A stretch of DNA of 20,644 nt from Clostridiales bacterium (GTDB lineage Bacteria; Bacillota; Clostridia; Christensenellales; Aristaeellaceae): NCBI GenBank assembly GCA_019409045.1, contig DXVG01000005.1, positions 1-20,644 on the forward strand, in the 5' to 3' direction. Below are positions 6,357 through 14,121 of the stretch, piece after piece. Under the pieces are notes generated by a model that made no database searches, had not been told where the DNA came from, and was given only the letters and a program-made list of their open reading frames with translations. Position 1 is the first letter of the stretch. Every line of letters begins with the position of its first letter. A program made the translations under genes and the position numbers.

Positions 6357-7193
6357 ATGGAAATGAAGAAGCTGTTTTCGATCATCCTGGCGCTGGCGCT
6401 GATTTGCGCGGCCGCGTTCGCGGCGGAAGGCCCCATCACCGTCATCTCCCGTGAGGACGGCTCCGGCACGCGCGGCGCGTTCGTCGAGCTGACCGGCGTC
6501 GAGCAGGACGATGTGGACATGACCACACTGGACGCGGTCATCACCAACTCCACCGCCGTCATGCTCACCTCCGTGGCCGGCGACCCCGCCGCCATCGGCT
6601 ACGTCTCCATGGGCTCCCTGAATGAGACCGTCAAGGCCGTGTCCGTCGATGGCAACCCCGCCACCGTCGAGGCCATCAAGGAAGGCACCTACACGCTCGC
6701 CCGTCCGTTCGTGGTGACCACCTACGGCGAGGTCGGCGAGATCGCGCAGGACCTGCTCACCTACATCATGTCCGCCGAAGGCCAGGCCGTCATCAATGAG
6801 AACGGCTACATCGCCGTGGACGACGCGGCCGCTTCCTACACCGCCGCGGGCCTGTCCGGTGAGATCACCGTGGGCGGCTCCTCCTCCGTGACCCCCGTCA
6901 TGGAGAAGCTCGCCGAGGCTTACATGGCCCTCAACCCCGACGTGACCGTGGTCGTGCAGCAGTCTGACTCCACCACCGGCGTCACCGGCACCATCGAGGG
7001 CACCGTGGACATGGGCATGGCCTCCCGCAACCTGAAGGACTCTGAGGTCGAGCAGGGCGTCGTGGGCACCACCATCGCCATGGACGGCATCGCCGTGATC
7101 GTCAACCTCGAAAACGACGTTGCGGACCTGACCACCGAGCAGATCATGAACATCTACACCGGCGCTGTGACCGACTGGAGCGAGCTCGCGTAA
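6357..7193 (+). CDS. pstS: Phosphate-binding protein PstS with circularly permuted order
   Basis: A 278-residue periplasmic-type binding protein that captures phosphate for PstCAB. It has a signal peptide (residues 1-23, AFA cleavage) without a lipobox cysteine at the right place. The order of parts is unusual: residues 26-154 (ITVISREDGSGTRG through GYIAV) match what is normally the C-terminal half, and 169-277 (ITVGGSSSVTPVMEKL through DWSEL) match what is normally the N-terminal half. Phosphate-contact motifs are GSGTR (35-39), GGSSSVTP (173-180) and QSDSTTG (202-208). Every piece appears once, so it is permuted rather than duplicated. A start at 6363 is also possible (GGTGA just upstream). 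It is first in the operon, before pstC. Confidence 0.93.
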   Translation: MEMKKLFSIILALALICAAAFAAEGPITVISREDGSGTRGAFVELTGVEQDDVDMTTLDAVITNSTAVMLTSVAGDPAAIGYVSMGSLNETVKAVSVDGNPATVEAIKEGTYTLARPFVVTTYGEVGEIAQDLLTYIMSAEGQAVINENGYIAVDDAAASYTAAGLSGEITVGGSSSVTPVMEKLAEAYMALNPDVTVVVQQSDSTTGVTGTIEGTVDMGMASRNLKDSEVEQGVVGTTIAMDGIAVIVNLENDVADLTTEQIMNIYTGAVTDWSELA

Positions 7194-7230
7194 GCGAGAT
7201 CCCCACACAGACGCACAGACGCCAAACACG

Positions 7231-7256
7231 GCGCGGGGCGGTTTTCCGCCCCGCGC
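7231..7256 (+). other. pstS-pstC intercistronic hairpin
   Basis: A perfect 11-bp stem, GCGCGGGGCGG (7231-7241) and CCGCCCCGCGC (7246-7256), with a TTTT loop and no T run after it. It ends directly against the pstC ribosome site AAGGAG (7257-7262). It probably stabilises the pstS part of the mRNA or partly terminates transcription, giving more binding protein than permease, and may also limit pstC translation. Confidence 0.8.
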
Positions 7257-7269
7257 AAGGAGCATGTAT

Positions 7270-8172
7270 ATGAGCAAAAAACCCCGTGAAACGGATGCCG
7301 TCGGCGGCCTGAAGGGCTTCTTCTTCCGGCGGCGCGAGGGCCTGATGCGCGGCGTGTTCGCCGTGGCGGCCTGCGTGTCGATCCTCTGCGTCGTTCTGAT
7401 CTGCGTGTTTCTGTTCGCCAATGCCATACCGGCCATCCGCGAGATCGGCCTGTTCAACTTCGTAAGCGGCACCACCTGGCGGCCCGGCAACGACATCTAC
7501 GGCATCCTGCCGATGATCCTGGGCTCCATCTACGTCACCGCCGGGGCGCTGGTGGTGGGCGTGCCCATCGCGCTTCTGACCTCCATCTTCATGGCGCGCT
7601 TCTGCCCCAAGCGCATCCTCCGGCCGCTGACGGCGGCGGTGAACCTGCTGGCGGGCATCCCCAGCGTGGTCTACGGCTTCTTCGGCCTTACGGTGCTGGT
7701 GCCGCTGGTGCGCGAGCATCTGGGCGGCAACGGAAATTCCATGCTCACCGCCTCTTTGCTGCTGGGCATGATGATTTTGCCCACCATCATCGGCGTGGCG
7801 CTCTCCTCCATCCGCGCGGTGCCGGAATCCTACTACGAGGGAAGCCTCGCCCTCGGCGCCAGCCACGAGCGCAGCGTGTTCTTCGTGGTGTTCCCGGCGG
7901 CCAAGTCCGGCGTCATGGCCGGCGTGATCCTGGGCGTCGGCCGCGCCATCGGCGAGACCATGGCCGTGATCATGGTGGCGGGCAACCAGCCGCGCATGCC
8001 CAAGGGCCTTCTGGAGGGCGTGCGCACGCTCACGACCAACATCGTCATGGAGATGAGCTACGCCACGGGCCTGCACCGCGAGGCGCTGATCGCCACCGCG
8101 GCGGTATTGTTCGTGTTCATACTCATCATCAACTTCACCTTCTCCATGCTCAAGAGGAGGTCGGAAACATGA
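7270..8172 (+). CDS. pstC: Phosphate ABC transporter permease PstC
   Basis: A 300-residue inner-membrane permease that pairs with PstA to form the phosphate channel. It has about six hydrophobic helices: one after the basic N-terminus at 28-52, then 78-108, 122-145, 159-180, 213-237 and 272-292. The EAA-type coupling loop EGSLALGASHERSVFFVV (190-207) contacts PstB, and RAIGETMAV (225-233) is typical of PstC. The ATG at 7270 is preferred because AAGGAG (7257-7262) lies 7 bases upstream; the in-frame ATG at 7264 is only one base from it. Its stop overlaps the pstA start (ATGA). Confidence 0.96.
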   Translation: MSKKPRETDAVGGLKGFFFRRREGLMRGVFAVAACVSILCVVLICVFLFANAIPAIREIGLFNFVSGTTWRPGNDIYGILPMILGSIYVTAGALVVGVPIALLTSIFMARFCPKRILRPLTAAVNLLAGIPSVVYGFFGLTVLVPLVREHLGGNGNSMLTASLLLGMMILPTIIGVALSSIRAVPESYYEGSLALGASHERSVFFVVFPAAKSGVMAGVILGVGRAIGETMAVIMVAGNQPRMPKGLLEGVRTLTTNIVMEMSYATGLHREALIATAAVLFVFILIINFTFSMLKRRSET

Positions 8173-9023
8173 GCGAAAGAGCCATCCGTCCCCGCAGGCG
8201 GCGCGACCCGCTCTCGGTCTTTCTGCGCGTCATCGTCTGGCTGGCGGCCATCATCACGGTGGGCGTGTTCGCCTCGCTGGTGGGCTATATACTCATCAAG
8301 GGCGTGCCTAACCTCTCGCCCGAGCTGTTTGCGCTCAAGTACACCTCGGACAACTGCTCCATGCTCCCGGCGATCTTCAACACCATCTTCATGACGCTTC
8401 TGTCGCTGCTGGTGGCCGCGCCGCTGGGCATCTTCTCGGCCATCTACCTGACTGAGTACGCAAAGCGCGGCAACAAGCTGGTCAAGGTGGTGCGCCTGAC
8501 GGCGGAGACGCTCTCGGGCATCCCCTCGATCGTCTACGGCCTGTTCGGCTACCTGTTTTTCCTGGTGCAGCTTCAGTGGGGCTACTCGCTGCTGGCGGGC
8601 GCGATGACGCTTGCGATCATGATCCTGCCGCTGATCATGCGCACCACGGAGGAGGCCATGCTCTCCGTGCCGGACGGCTACCGCGAGGGCAGCTTCGCGC
8701 TGGGCGCGGGGCGGCTTCGCACGATCTTCCGCATCGTGCTTCCCACGGCCGTTCCCGGCATACTCGCGGGCATAATCCTCGCCACCGGCCGCATCGTCGG
8801 CGAGACGGCGGCGCTGATCTACACCGCGGGCACCTACGCGCAGACCGCGGACAGCCTGTTTTCGCCGGTGCGCACGCTGTCGGTACACATGTATGTGCTC
8901 TCCAGCGAGGGCCTGCACATCGACCAGGCGTACGCCACCGCGGCGGTGCTGCTCATCGTCGTGGTCGGCATCAACGCGCTCTCGGCGGCGGTTGCCAGGA
9001 GCATCACAAAGAGGAGAGGCTAG
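8169..9023 (+). CDS. pstA: Phosphate ABC transporter permease PstA
   Basis: The 284-residue partner of PstC in the membrane channel. A strongly basic N-terminus (RPRRRRD, 7-13) is followed by a helix at about 17-44 and further helices at 66-95, 118-135, 137-158, 193-218 and 256-275. The coupling loop EGSFALGAGRLRTIFRIV (173-190) and GRIVGETAALIYTAGT (207-222) identify PstA. It is translated from AGGAGG (8155-8160) and overlaps pstC by 4 bp. pstB follows after a single base. Confidence 0.96.
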   Translation: MSERAIRPRRRRDPLSVFLRVIVWLAAIITVGVFASLVGYILIKGVPNLSPELFALKYTSDNCSMLPAIFNTIFMTLLSLLVAAPLGIFSAIYLTEYAKRGNKLVKVVRLTAETLSGIPSIVYGLFGYLFFLVQLQWGYSLLAGAMTLAIMILPLIMRTTEEAMLSVPDGYREGSFALGAGRLRTIFRIVLPTAVPGILAGIILATGRIVGETAALIYTAGTYAQTADSLFSPVRTLSVHMYVLSSEGLHIDQAYATAAVLLIVVVGINALSAAVARSITKRRG

Positions 9024-9024
9024 C

Positions 9025-9774
9025 ATGCTCAAGTTTGACATAAAAGATCTGAACCTGCACTACGGCTCCTTTCACGCGCTCAAGGACGTGAGCCTCGGCG
9101 TGGAGCCCAACGCCATCACCGCGCTGATCGGCCCCTCCGGCTGCGGCAAGTCCACGCTGCTTAAGACGCTCAACCGCATGAACGACCTGATCGAGGGCAT
9201 CAAGATCGAGGGCTCCATCAAGCTCGACGGCGAGGAGATCTACGGCGGCATGGACGTAAACCTTCTGCGCAAGCGCGTGGGCATGGTGTTCCAGAAGCCG
9301 AACCCGTTCCCCATGAGCGTGTACGACAACATCGCCTTCGGCCCGCGCACCCACGGCATACACGCCCGCGCGCGGCTGAACGACATCGTGGAAAAATCCC
9401 TGCGCGGCGCGGCCATCTGGGATGAGGTAAAGGACCGCCTGAAAAAGAGCGCGCTGGGCCTCTCCGGCGGCCAGCAGCAGCGGCTGTGCATCGCCCGCGC
9501 GTTGGCGGTGGAGCCGGAGGTGCTTTTGATGGACGAGCCCACCTCGGCGCTCGACCCCATCTCCACCTCGAAGATCGAGGAGCTTGCATTGGAGCTCAAG
9601 GACAAGTATACTATTGTCATCGTCACCCACAACATGCAGCAGGCGGTGCGCATCTCCGACCGCACGGCGTTTTTCCTGCTGGGCGAGGCCGTGGAGGTCG
9701 GAGACACGCAGACGCTGTTTTCCTCGCCGCGCGACAAGCGCACCGAGGACTATATCACAGGGAGGTTCGGATAA
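9025..9774 (+). CDS. pstB: Phosphate ABC transporter ATPase PstB
   Basis: This 249-residue cytosolic ATPase powers phosphate uptake. Walker A is GPSGCGKST (36-44), the Q-loop is Q90 in MVFQKPNPFP (88-97), the signature is LSGGQ (146-150), Walker B is LLMDEP (167-172), the D-loop is SALD and the switch is H202. The KPNPFPMS stretch and the RMNDLI segment after Walker A are PstB hallmarks. ATG is chosen because GAGGAGAGG lies just upstream across the pstA stop and the family N-terminus begins here. phoU starts directly at its stop codon. Confidence 0.97.
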   Translation: MLKFDIKDLNLHYGSFHALKDVSLGVEPNAITALIGPSGCGKSTLLKTLNRMNDLIEGIKIEGSIKLDGEEIYGGMDVNLLRKRVGMVFQKPNPFPMSVYDNIAFGPRTHGIHARARLNDIVEKSLRGAAIWDEVKDRLKKSALGLSGGQQQRLCIARALAVEPEVLLMDEPTSALDPISTSKIEELALELKDKYTIVIVTHNMQQAVRISDRTAFFLLGEAVEVGDTQTLFSSPRDKRTEDYITGRFG

Positions 9775-10419
9775 ATGCGCAGCCGCTTTGACGAACAGCT
9801 CACACGGCTCAACGCCGAGATCATCGACATGGGCATGCTCATCGAGCACGCCATCGAGGAGAGCGTGCAGGCGCTGTTTACGCGCGACGTCGCGCGCGCC
9901 CGCAAGGTGGCCGACCTCGACCGCGAGGTGGACCAGAAGGAGCGCGAGGTGGAAAACCAGTGCCTGAAGCTGCTTTTGCAGCAGCAGCCCGTGGCAAAGG
10001 ACTTGCGCCTGATCTCCGCGGCGCTGAAGATGATCACGGACATGGAGCGCATCGGCGATCAGGCCGCGGACGTGGCCGAGATCGTCACCATGCTCGAGGG
10101 CGGACACGAGGGAGAGTTCCCGCAGTTCCGGGAGATGGCGGGCGAGGCGATCAAGATGGTGCGCGGCGCGGTGGACGCCTTCGTGCGGCGCGATCTGTCG
10201 CTGGCCGAGTGGGTCGTGGAGAACGACGATAAGGTAGACGAGCTCTTCGTCGCCGCCAAGGACGGCCTGATCGACCTTCTCCGGCGCGACGCGAACGCGG
10301 GCGTGCTCGCGCTCGACCTTCTGATGATCGCCAAGTACATGGAGCGCATCGGCGACCACGCGGTCAACATCGCCGAGTGGGTGATCTTCGCCATCACGGG
10401 CGTCCACAAGGAGAGCTGA
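9775..10419 (+). CDS. phoU: Phosphate signalling regulator PhoU
   Basis: A 214-residue all-helical protein with two PhoU repeats. Each carries the metal-binding motif, DMERIGDQAADVAE (about 86-99) and KYMERIGDHAVNIAEW (about 188-203). The length is usual for the family. PhoU links the Pst transporter to the PhoR kinase and keeps the pathway off when phosphate is plentiful. Its ATG follows the pstB TAA with no gap; the SD GGGAGG (9760-9765) lies within the end of pstB. The PhoP-type regulator follows after 46 bp. Confidence 0.96.
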   Translation: MRSRFDEQLTRLNAEIIDMGMLIEHAIEESVQALFTRDVARARKVADLDREVDQKEREVENQCLKLLLQQQPVAKDLRLISAALKMITDMERIGDQAADVAEIVTMLEGGHEGEFPQFREMAGEAIKMVRGAVDAFVRRDLSLAEWVVENDDKVDELFVAAKDGLIDLLRRDANAGVLALDLLMIAKYMERIGDHAVNIAEWVIFAITGVHKES

Positions 10420-10465
10420 GGGGAAAATCGACGATTCGACCCGCCCGGCGGGGAGAGGGGTTTGC

Positions 10466-11146
10466 ATGATCTACTACGTCGAGGACAACGAGGGCATCCG
10501 CAACCTCGTCACCTACACGCTGAACATGACCGGCTTCGAGGCCGAGGGCTTTGCCGAGGGCGCGTCGTTCTTTGCGGCGATGGAGCGGGCGCTTCCGGAG
10601 CTGATCCTGCTGGATGTGATGCTCCCGGGCGAGGACGGCGTCACCATACTGGCAAGGCTCCGGCGCGACGCGCGCTTCAGCGCCATTCCCGTGATCATGA
10701 TCACGGCCCGCGGCGAGGAGGCCGACCGCGTGGAGGGCCTGGAGGCGGGCGCGGACGACTATGTGACCAAGCCCTTCGGCATGATGGAGCTCATCGCGCG
10801 CGTCAAGGCGGTGCTCAGGCGCTGCTCGCGGCGCGAGAAGGGCGCGCTGATTTTGGGCGGCATCAGCCTCGACCGCGAAAAGCACACCGTCGAGGCCAAC
10901 GGCAGGGAAGTGGTGCTCACCTTTCGGGAGTTCGAGCTGTTGCGCTTCCTGATGGAGAACCCGGAGCGCGCCTTCGACCGCGATAAGCTGCTGGACGAGG
11001 TCTGGGGACCGGAGTACGAGGGCGGGCCGCGCACGGTGGACATGCATGTGCAGACCATCCGCAAAAAGCTCGGCGCGTGCGCTTCGCAGATCGAGACCAT
11101 CTACGGCCTCGGCTATAAGATTGGAGAGGGTGACAATGCGCAGTAG
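10466..11146 (+). CDS. phoP: OmpR/PhoB-family response regulator, probably PhoP/PhoB
   Basis: A 226-residue two-domain regulator. The receiver (1-118) has the acidic pair E6/D7, phospho-acceptor D50 in ILLDVMLPGEDG, switch T80 in MITARG and K102 in TKPF. The C-terminal winged helix (about 128-222) has LTFREFELLRFL, RTVDMHVQTIRKKLG and IETIYGLGYKI. Its position after pstSCAB-phoU and before a PAS-type histidine kinase makes phosphate control the likely role. It has a purine-rich SD, GGGGAGAGGGG, ending 5 bases before ATG. Its last 11 bp overlap phoR, so the pair is probably translated together. It should bind the candidate Pho box before pstS. Confidence 0.92.
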   Translation: MIYYVEDNEGIRNLVTYTLNMTGFEAEGFAEGASFFAAMERALPELILLDVMLPGEDGVTILARLRRDARFSAIPVIMITARGEEADRVEGLEAGADDYVTKPFGMMELIARVKAVLRRCSRREKGALILGGISLDREKHTVEANGREVVLTFREFELLRFLMENPERAFDRDKLLDEVWGPEYEGGPRTVDMHVQTIRKKLGACASQIETIYGLGYKIGEGDNAQ

Positions 11147-12812
11147 GATATGGCGCTCGATGGCGCTGACCACGCTGCTGGCGGTGGCGGTGTTCGCCGT
11201 GCTGTCCATGGCGGCGCTCTACCGCTTCTTCACCGCGCAGACAGAGGGCGCGCTGGACGACGAGGCGCGCGTGATCATCGCGGCGCTCGAGGGCGGCGCG
11301 GACATCGAGGCGCTCTCGGAGGCCAACCCCGACACGCGCGTGACGCGCGTGGCCGCGGACGGCGCGGTCCTCTACGACAGCCAGGCCGACGCCGGCCAGA
11401 TGGAGAACCACCTGGAGCGCCCGGAGATCGCCGAGGCGCTCGAGAGCGGCATCGGCGGCAGCGTGCGCTACTCCGACACGCTGGGCGAGGCCACCATCTA
11501 CCGCGCGCTGCGCATGCAGGACGGCTCTGTGCTGCGCATCTCCGGCACGCAAAAGAGCGTCCTGGGCCTGATCGGGCAGCTCGCGCCGATCTTCGCGCTG
11601 CTGCTGATACTGACGGTGGCGCTCTCCTGGCTGGCCTCGCGCACGGCTACGCGGCGCATCATCGAGCCGATGAACGCGCTGGATCTGGAGCACCCCCTGG
11701 ACAACGACGTCTACGAGGAGCTCTCCCCGCTGCTCACGCGCATGCACGAGCAGAAGACGCGCATCGCGGGCTACGTCGAGGCGCTCAACGCGCAGCGCAC
11801 GGAGTTCGCCGCCGTCACGCGCAACATGGCCGAGGCGCTGGTGCTGATCAACGCGCGCGGCGAGGTGCTGTTTGTCAACCGCGCAGCGCAGAAGCTGCTG
11901 GGCGCCTCGCGCGAGGCGTGCGAGGGCAAGTACCTGCTCGCGCTCAACCGCAATTACAACCTCGGCGCCGCCATGGAGGCCGCGCTGCGCGGCGAAAACG
12001 CGCAGCAGGAGATGGAGCTGGGCGCGCGGCACTACCGCTGCGTGGCGAGCCCCGTGCTCGACGGCGAGCGCGTGACCGGCGCGGTGCTGCTCATCCCCGA
12101 CGTGACCGACAGCTTCCAGGCCGAAAAGGCGCGGCGCGAGTTCACCGCCAACGTCTCCCACGAGCTCAAAACGCCGCTCACCTCCATCCTCGGCTACGCC
12201 GAGATCATGCAAAACGGCGTGGCCGGCGAGGACAGGCTGCGCCAGTTCGCGGGGCTGATCCACACAGAGGCCACGCGGCTGATACAGCTCGTAGAGGACA
12301 TACTCAAGCTCTCCCGGCTGGACGAGAACCGCCTGCCGGACGACCGCCGCCGCGTGTCGCTGCGCGGCCTGTGCGAGGACGCGGCAAGGCGCCTTGCGCC
12401 GGAGGCGGAAAAGCGCGGCGTGCATATCCAGGTGCAGGGCGAGGAGTGCGCCATGGAGGGCTCGCCCTCCATGCTGGGCGAGCTTGTGTACAACCTCGTG
12501 GACAACGCCGTTAAGTACAACCGCGAGGGCGGCAGCGTGAAGCTGCTTCTGGAGGCCGCGCCCGGGGGCGGCTGCGCGCTGAGCGTGACCGACACCGGCG
12601 CGGGCATCGCCCCGGACGACCAGCCGCATGTGTTCGAGCGGTTCTACCGCGGCGACAAGAGCCGCTCCGCCGAGGGCGGCACGGGGCTGGGGCTGTCCAT
12701 CGTCAAGCATGTGGCGCTGGCGCACGGCGCGCGCGTGTCGCTTGAGAGCGAGCCGGGAAAGGGCACATGCATCCGCGTGGAGTTCCCCGCGCAGGCCGTC
12801 GGCCGCGCATAG
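11136..12812 (+). CDS. phoR: Sensor histidine kinase, PhoR-like
   Basis: A 558-residue membrane kinase. Transmembrane helices at about 10-32 and 148-168 enclose an extracytoplasmic domain of about 115 residues. Then come a short linker, a PAS domain (about 222-325, with LVLINARGEVLFVN), the dimerisation helix with FTANVSHELKTPLTS (phospho-acceptor H342), and an ATPase domain with N-box YNLVDNAVKY (452-461), DTGAG (486-490), the F-box ERFYRGD and GGTGLGLS (514-521). This is the PhoR architecture of Gram-positive bacteria. The ATG lies within the end of phoP and is preceded by GGAGAGGG. It probably phosphorylates PhoP when phosphate is scarce. I see no terminator before the next gene. Confidence 0.93.
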   Translation: MRSRIWRSMALTTLLAVAVFAVLSMAALYRFFTAQTEGALDDEARVIIAALEGGADIEALSEANPDTRVTRVAADGAVLYDSQADAGQMENHLERPEIAEALESGIGGSVRYSDTLGEATIYRALRMQDGSVLRISGTQKSVLGLIGQLAPIFALLLILTVALSWLASRTATRRIIEPMNALDLEHPLDNDVYEELSPLLTRMHEQKTRIAGYVEALNAQRTEFAAVTRNMAEALVLINARGEVLFVNRAAQKLLGASREACEGKYLLALNRNYNLGAAMEAALRGENAQQEMELGARHYRCVASPVLDGERVTGAVLLIPDVTDSFQAEKARREFTANVSHELKTPLTSILGYAEIMQNGVAGEDRLRQFAGLIHTEATRLIQLVEDILKLSRLDENRLPDDRRRVSLRGLCEDAARRLAPEAEKRGVHIQVQGEECAMEGSPSMLGELVYNLVDNAVKYNREGGSVKLLLEAAPGGGCALSVTDTGAGIAPDDQPHVFERFYRGDKSRSAEGGTGLGLSIVKHVALAHGARVSLESEPGKGTCIRVEFPAQAVGRA

Positions 12813-12818
12813 GGCCTA

Positions 12819-12847
12819 TTGACAAACCCATCGCGTCCGGGTATACT
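12819..12847 (+). promoter_or_regulatory. Sigma-A type promoter of the alcohol dehydrogenase gene
   Basis: TTGACA (12819-12824), a 17-base spacer and TATACT (12842-12847) make an almost perfect housekeeping promoter. It begins only 7 bases after the phoR stop. Transcription should start near 12854, leaving a 30-base leader with AGGAGG before the ATG. Confidence 0.9.
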
Positions 12848-12883
12848 CAAGGCAGCAAAATACGCTGTCAGGAGGATGCCCGG

Positions 12884-14053
12884 ATGCTTGATTTTATGTA
12901 CTACAACCCTGCGCGCATCGCGTTTGGCCGGCAGGCAGTGGAAAAGACCGGCGAGCTGTGCGCGCGCTACGGCAGGAAGGCGCTTTTGCACTTCGGCGGA
13001 GGCTCCATCTACAAAAACGGCGTCTACGAGCGCGTGACCGCCTCTTTGAAGGCGGCGGGCGTTGCGTGGGTGGAGCTGGGCGGGGTCAAGCCCAACCCGC
13101 GCGTGTCGCTGGTGCGCGAGGGCGTCGAGCTGTGCAGGCGCGAGGGCGTGGAGGTCATACTCGCCGTGGGCGGCGGCTCGGTCATCGACTCGGCCAAGGC
13201 CATCGCCGTGGGCGTGCCCTACGCGGGCGACGTGTGGGACTTCTACTACGACGGAACCATCCCGCCCGCCGCGGCGCTGCCCGTGGGCGTGGTGCTCACC
13301 ATCCCCGCTGCGGGCTCGGAGAGCTCCAACGGCTCGGTCATCACCAATGAAGACGGCTGGTACAAGCGCGACCTGGGCAGTGAGCTGATCATCCCCAAGT
13401 TCGCGGTGATGAACCCCGAGTTCACCTTCTCCCTGCCCCCGTATCAAACCGCCTGCGGCGCCAGCGACATACTCGCGCACATGTTCGAGCGCTACTTTAC
13501 GCAGGTCGCGCACACCGACCTGACCGACCGCATGCTCGAGGCCGCGATGAAGACGCTTCTGATTCACGCGCCCATCGCCATGCAACAGCCGGAGAATTAC
13601 GACGCGCGCGCCGAGATCATGTGGACCGGCACGCTCGCGCACAACAGCCTGCTCGACACCGGCCGCATCGGCGACTGGGCCAGCCACAACCTCGAGCACG
13701 AGCTGAGCGGCATCTACGACATCGCGCACGGCGCGGGCCTGTCGATCATCTTCCCGGCGTGGATGCGCTACTGCCACAAGGCCGGACCCGCGCGCTTTGT
13801 GCAGCTCGCCCGCCGCGTGTTTGGCGTCGACCTCGCCGAGGGCGACGACGAGGCCGTCATTCAGGAGATGATTTGCCGCCTGGAGGCGTGGTACAAGCGC
13901 CTGGGCCTGCCCACGCGCCTGCACGAGGCGGGCATCGGCGAGGACCGGCTCGAGGAAATGGCGCACAAGCTCTTTGTCGGCCGCCCGGAGCAGGGCCACT
14001 TCATGCGCCTGAACGAGGAGGACGCCCTCAACATCTACAGGCTGGCGCGCTGA
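12884..14053 (+). CDS. Iron-type alcohol dehydrogenase, butanol dehydrogenase (YqhD/BdhA)-like
   Basis: A 389-residue group III alcohol dehydrogenase that reduces aldehydes to alcohols with NAD(P)H. The nucleotide-binding motif is VGGGSVIDSAKA (95-106). Metal ligands are D195 and H199 (GASDILAHMFERYF), H268 (ASHNLEHELSG) and H282 (DIAHGAGL). The N-terminus FMYYNPARIAFG and the KPNPR stretch (69-73) match the butanol dehydrogenase/YqhD branch. The SD AGGAGG is 8 bases before the chosen ATG; the nearer ATG within the spacer is out of frame. It is probably transcribed alone, from 12819-12847 to the terminator at 14067-14098. It likely serves in fermentation or aldehyde detoxification; the true substrate and cofactor are unknown. 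Confidence 0.93.
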   Translation: MLDFMYYNPARIAFGRQAVEKTGELCARYGRKALLHFGGGSIYKNGVYERVTASLKAAGVAWVELGGVKPNPRVSLVREGVELCRREGVEVILAVGGGSVIDSAKAIAVGVPYAGDVWDFYYDGTIPPAAALPVGVVLTIPAAGSESSNGSVITNEDGWYKRDLGSELIIPKFAVMNPEFTFSLPPYQTACGASDILAHMFERYFTQVAHTDLTDRMLEAAMKTLLIHAPIAMQQPENYDARAEIMWTGTLAHNSLLDTGRIGDWASHNLEHELSGIYDIAHGAGLSIIFPAWMRYCHKAGPARFVQLARRVFGVDLAEGDDEAVIQEMICRLEAWYKRLGLPTRLHEAGIGEDRLEEMAHKLFVGRPEQGHFMRLNEEDALNIYRLAR

Positions 14054-14066
14054 GCGCCTGTCGGCA

Positions 14067-14098
14067 GGGTCCCGGCTTTTTCGCTGGGGCCTCTTTTT
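14067..14098 (+). terminator. Rho-independent terminator after the alcohol dehydrogenase gene
   Basis: GGGTCCCGGC (14067-14076) pairs over ten positions (three G-T wobbles) with GCTGGGGCCT (14083-14092) across the loop TTTTTC, followed by a run of five T (14094-14098). Only 23 bases separate it from the apbE start. Confidence 0.75.
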
Positions 14099-14121
14099 CG
14101 CTTGAAGGGAGGCGAGGCGGC

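Noticed and set aside
9004..10467. 487-residue minus-strand frame opposite pstB and phoU
   Set aside because: Both plus-strand genes are complete with catalytic motifs; the antisense frame has no recognisable domain or ribosome site.
10917..12725. 602-residue minus-strand frame opposite phoR
   Set aside because: It is a low-complexity shadow of the high-GC phoR gene; the plus strand has all histidine kinase motifs.
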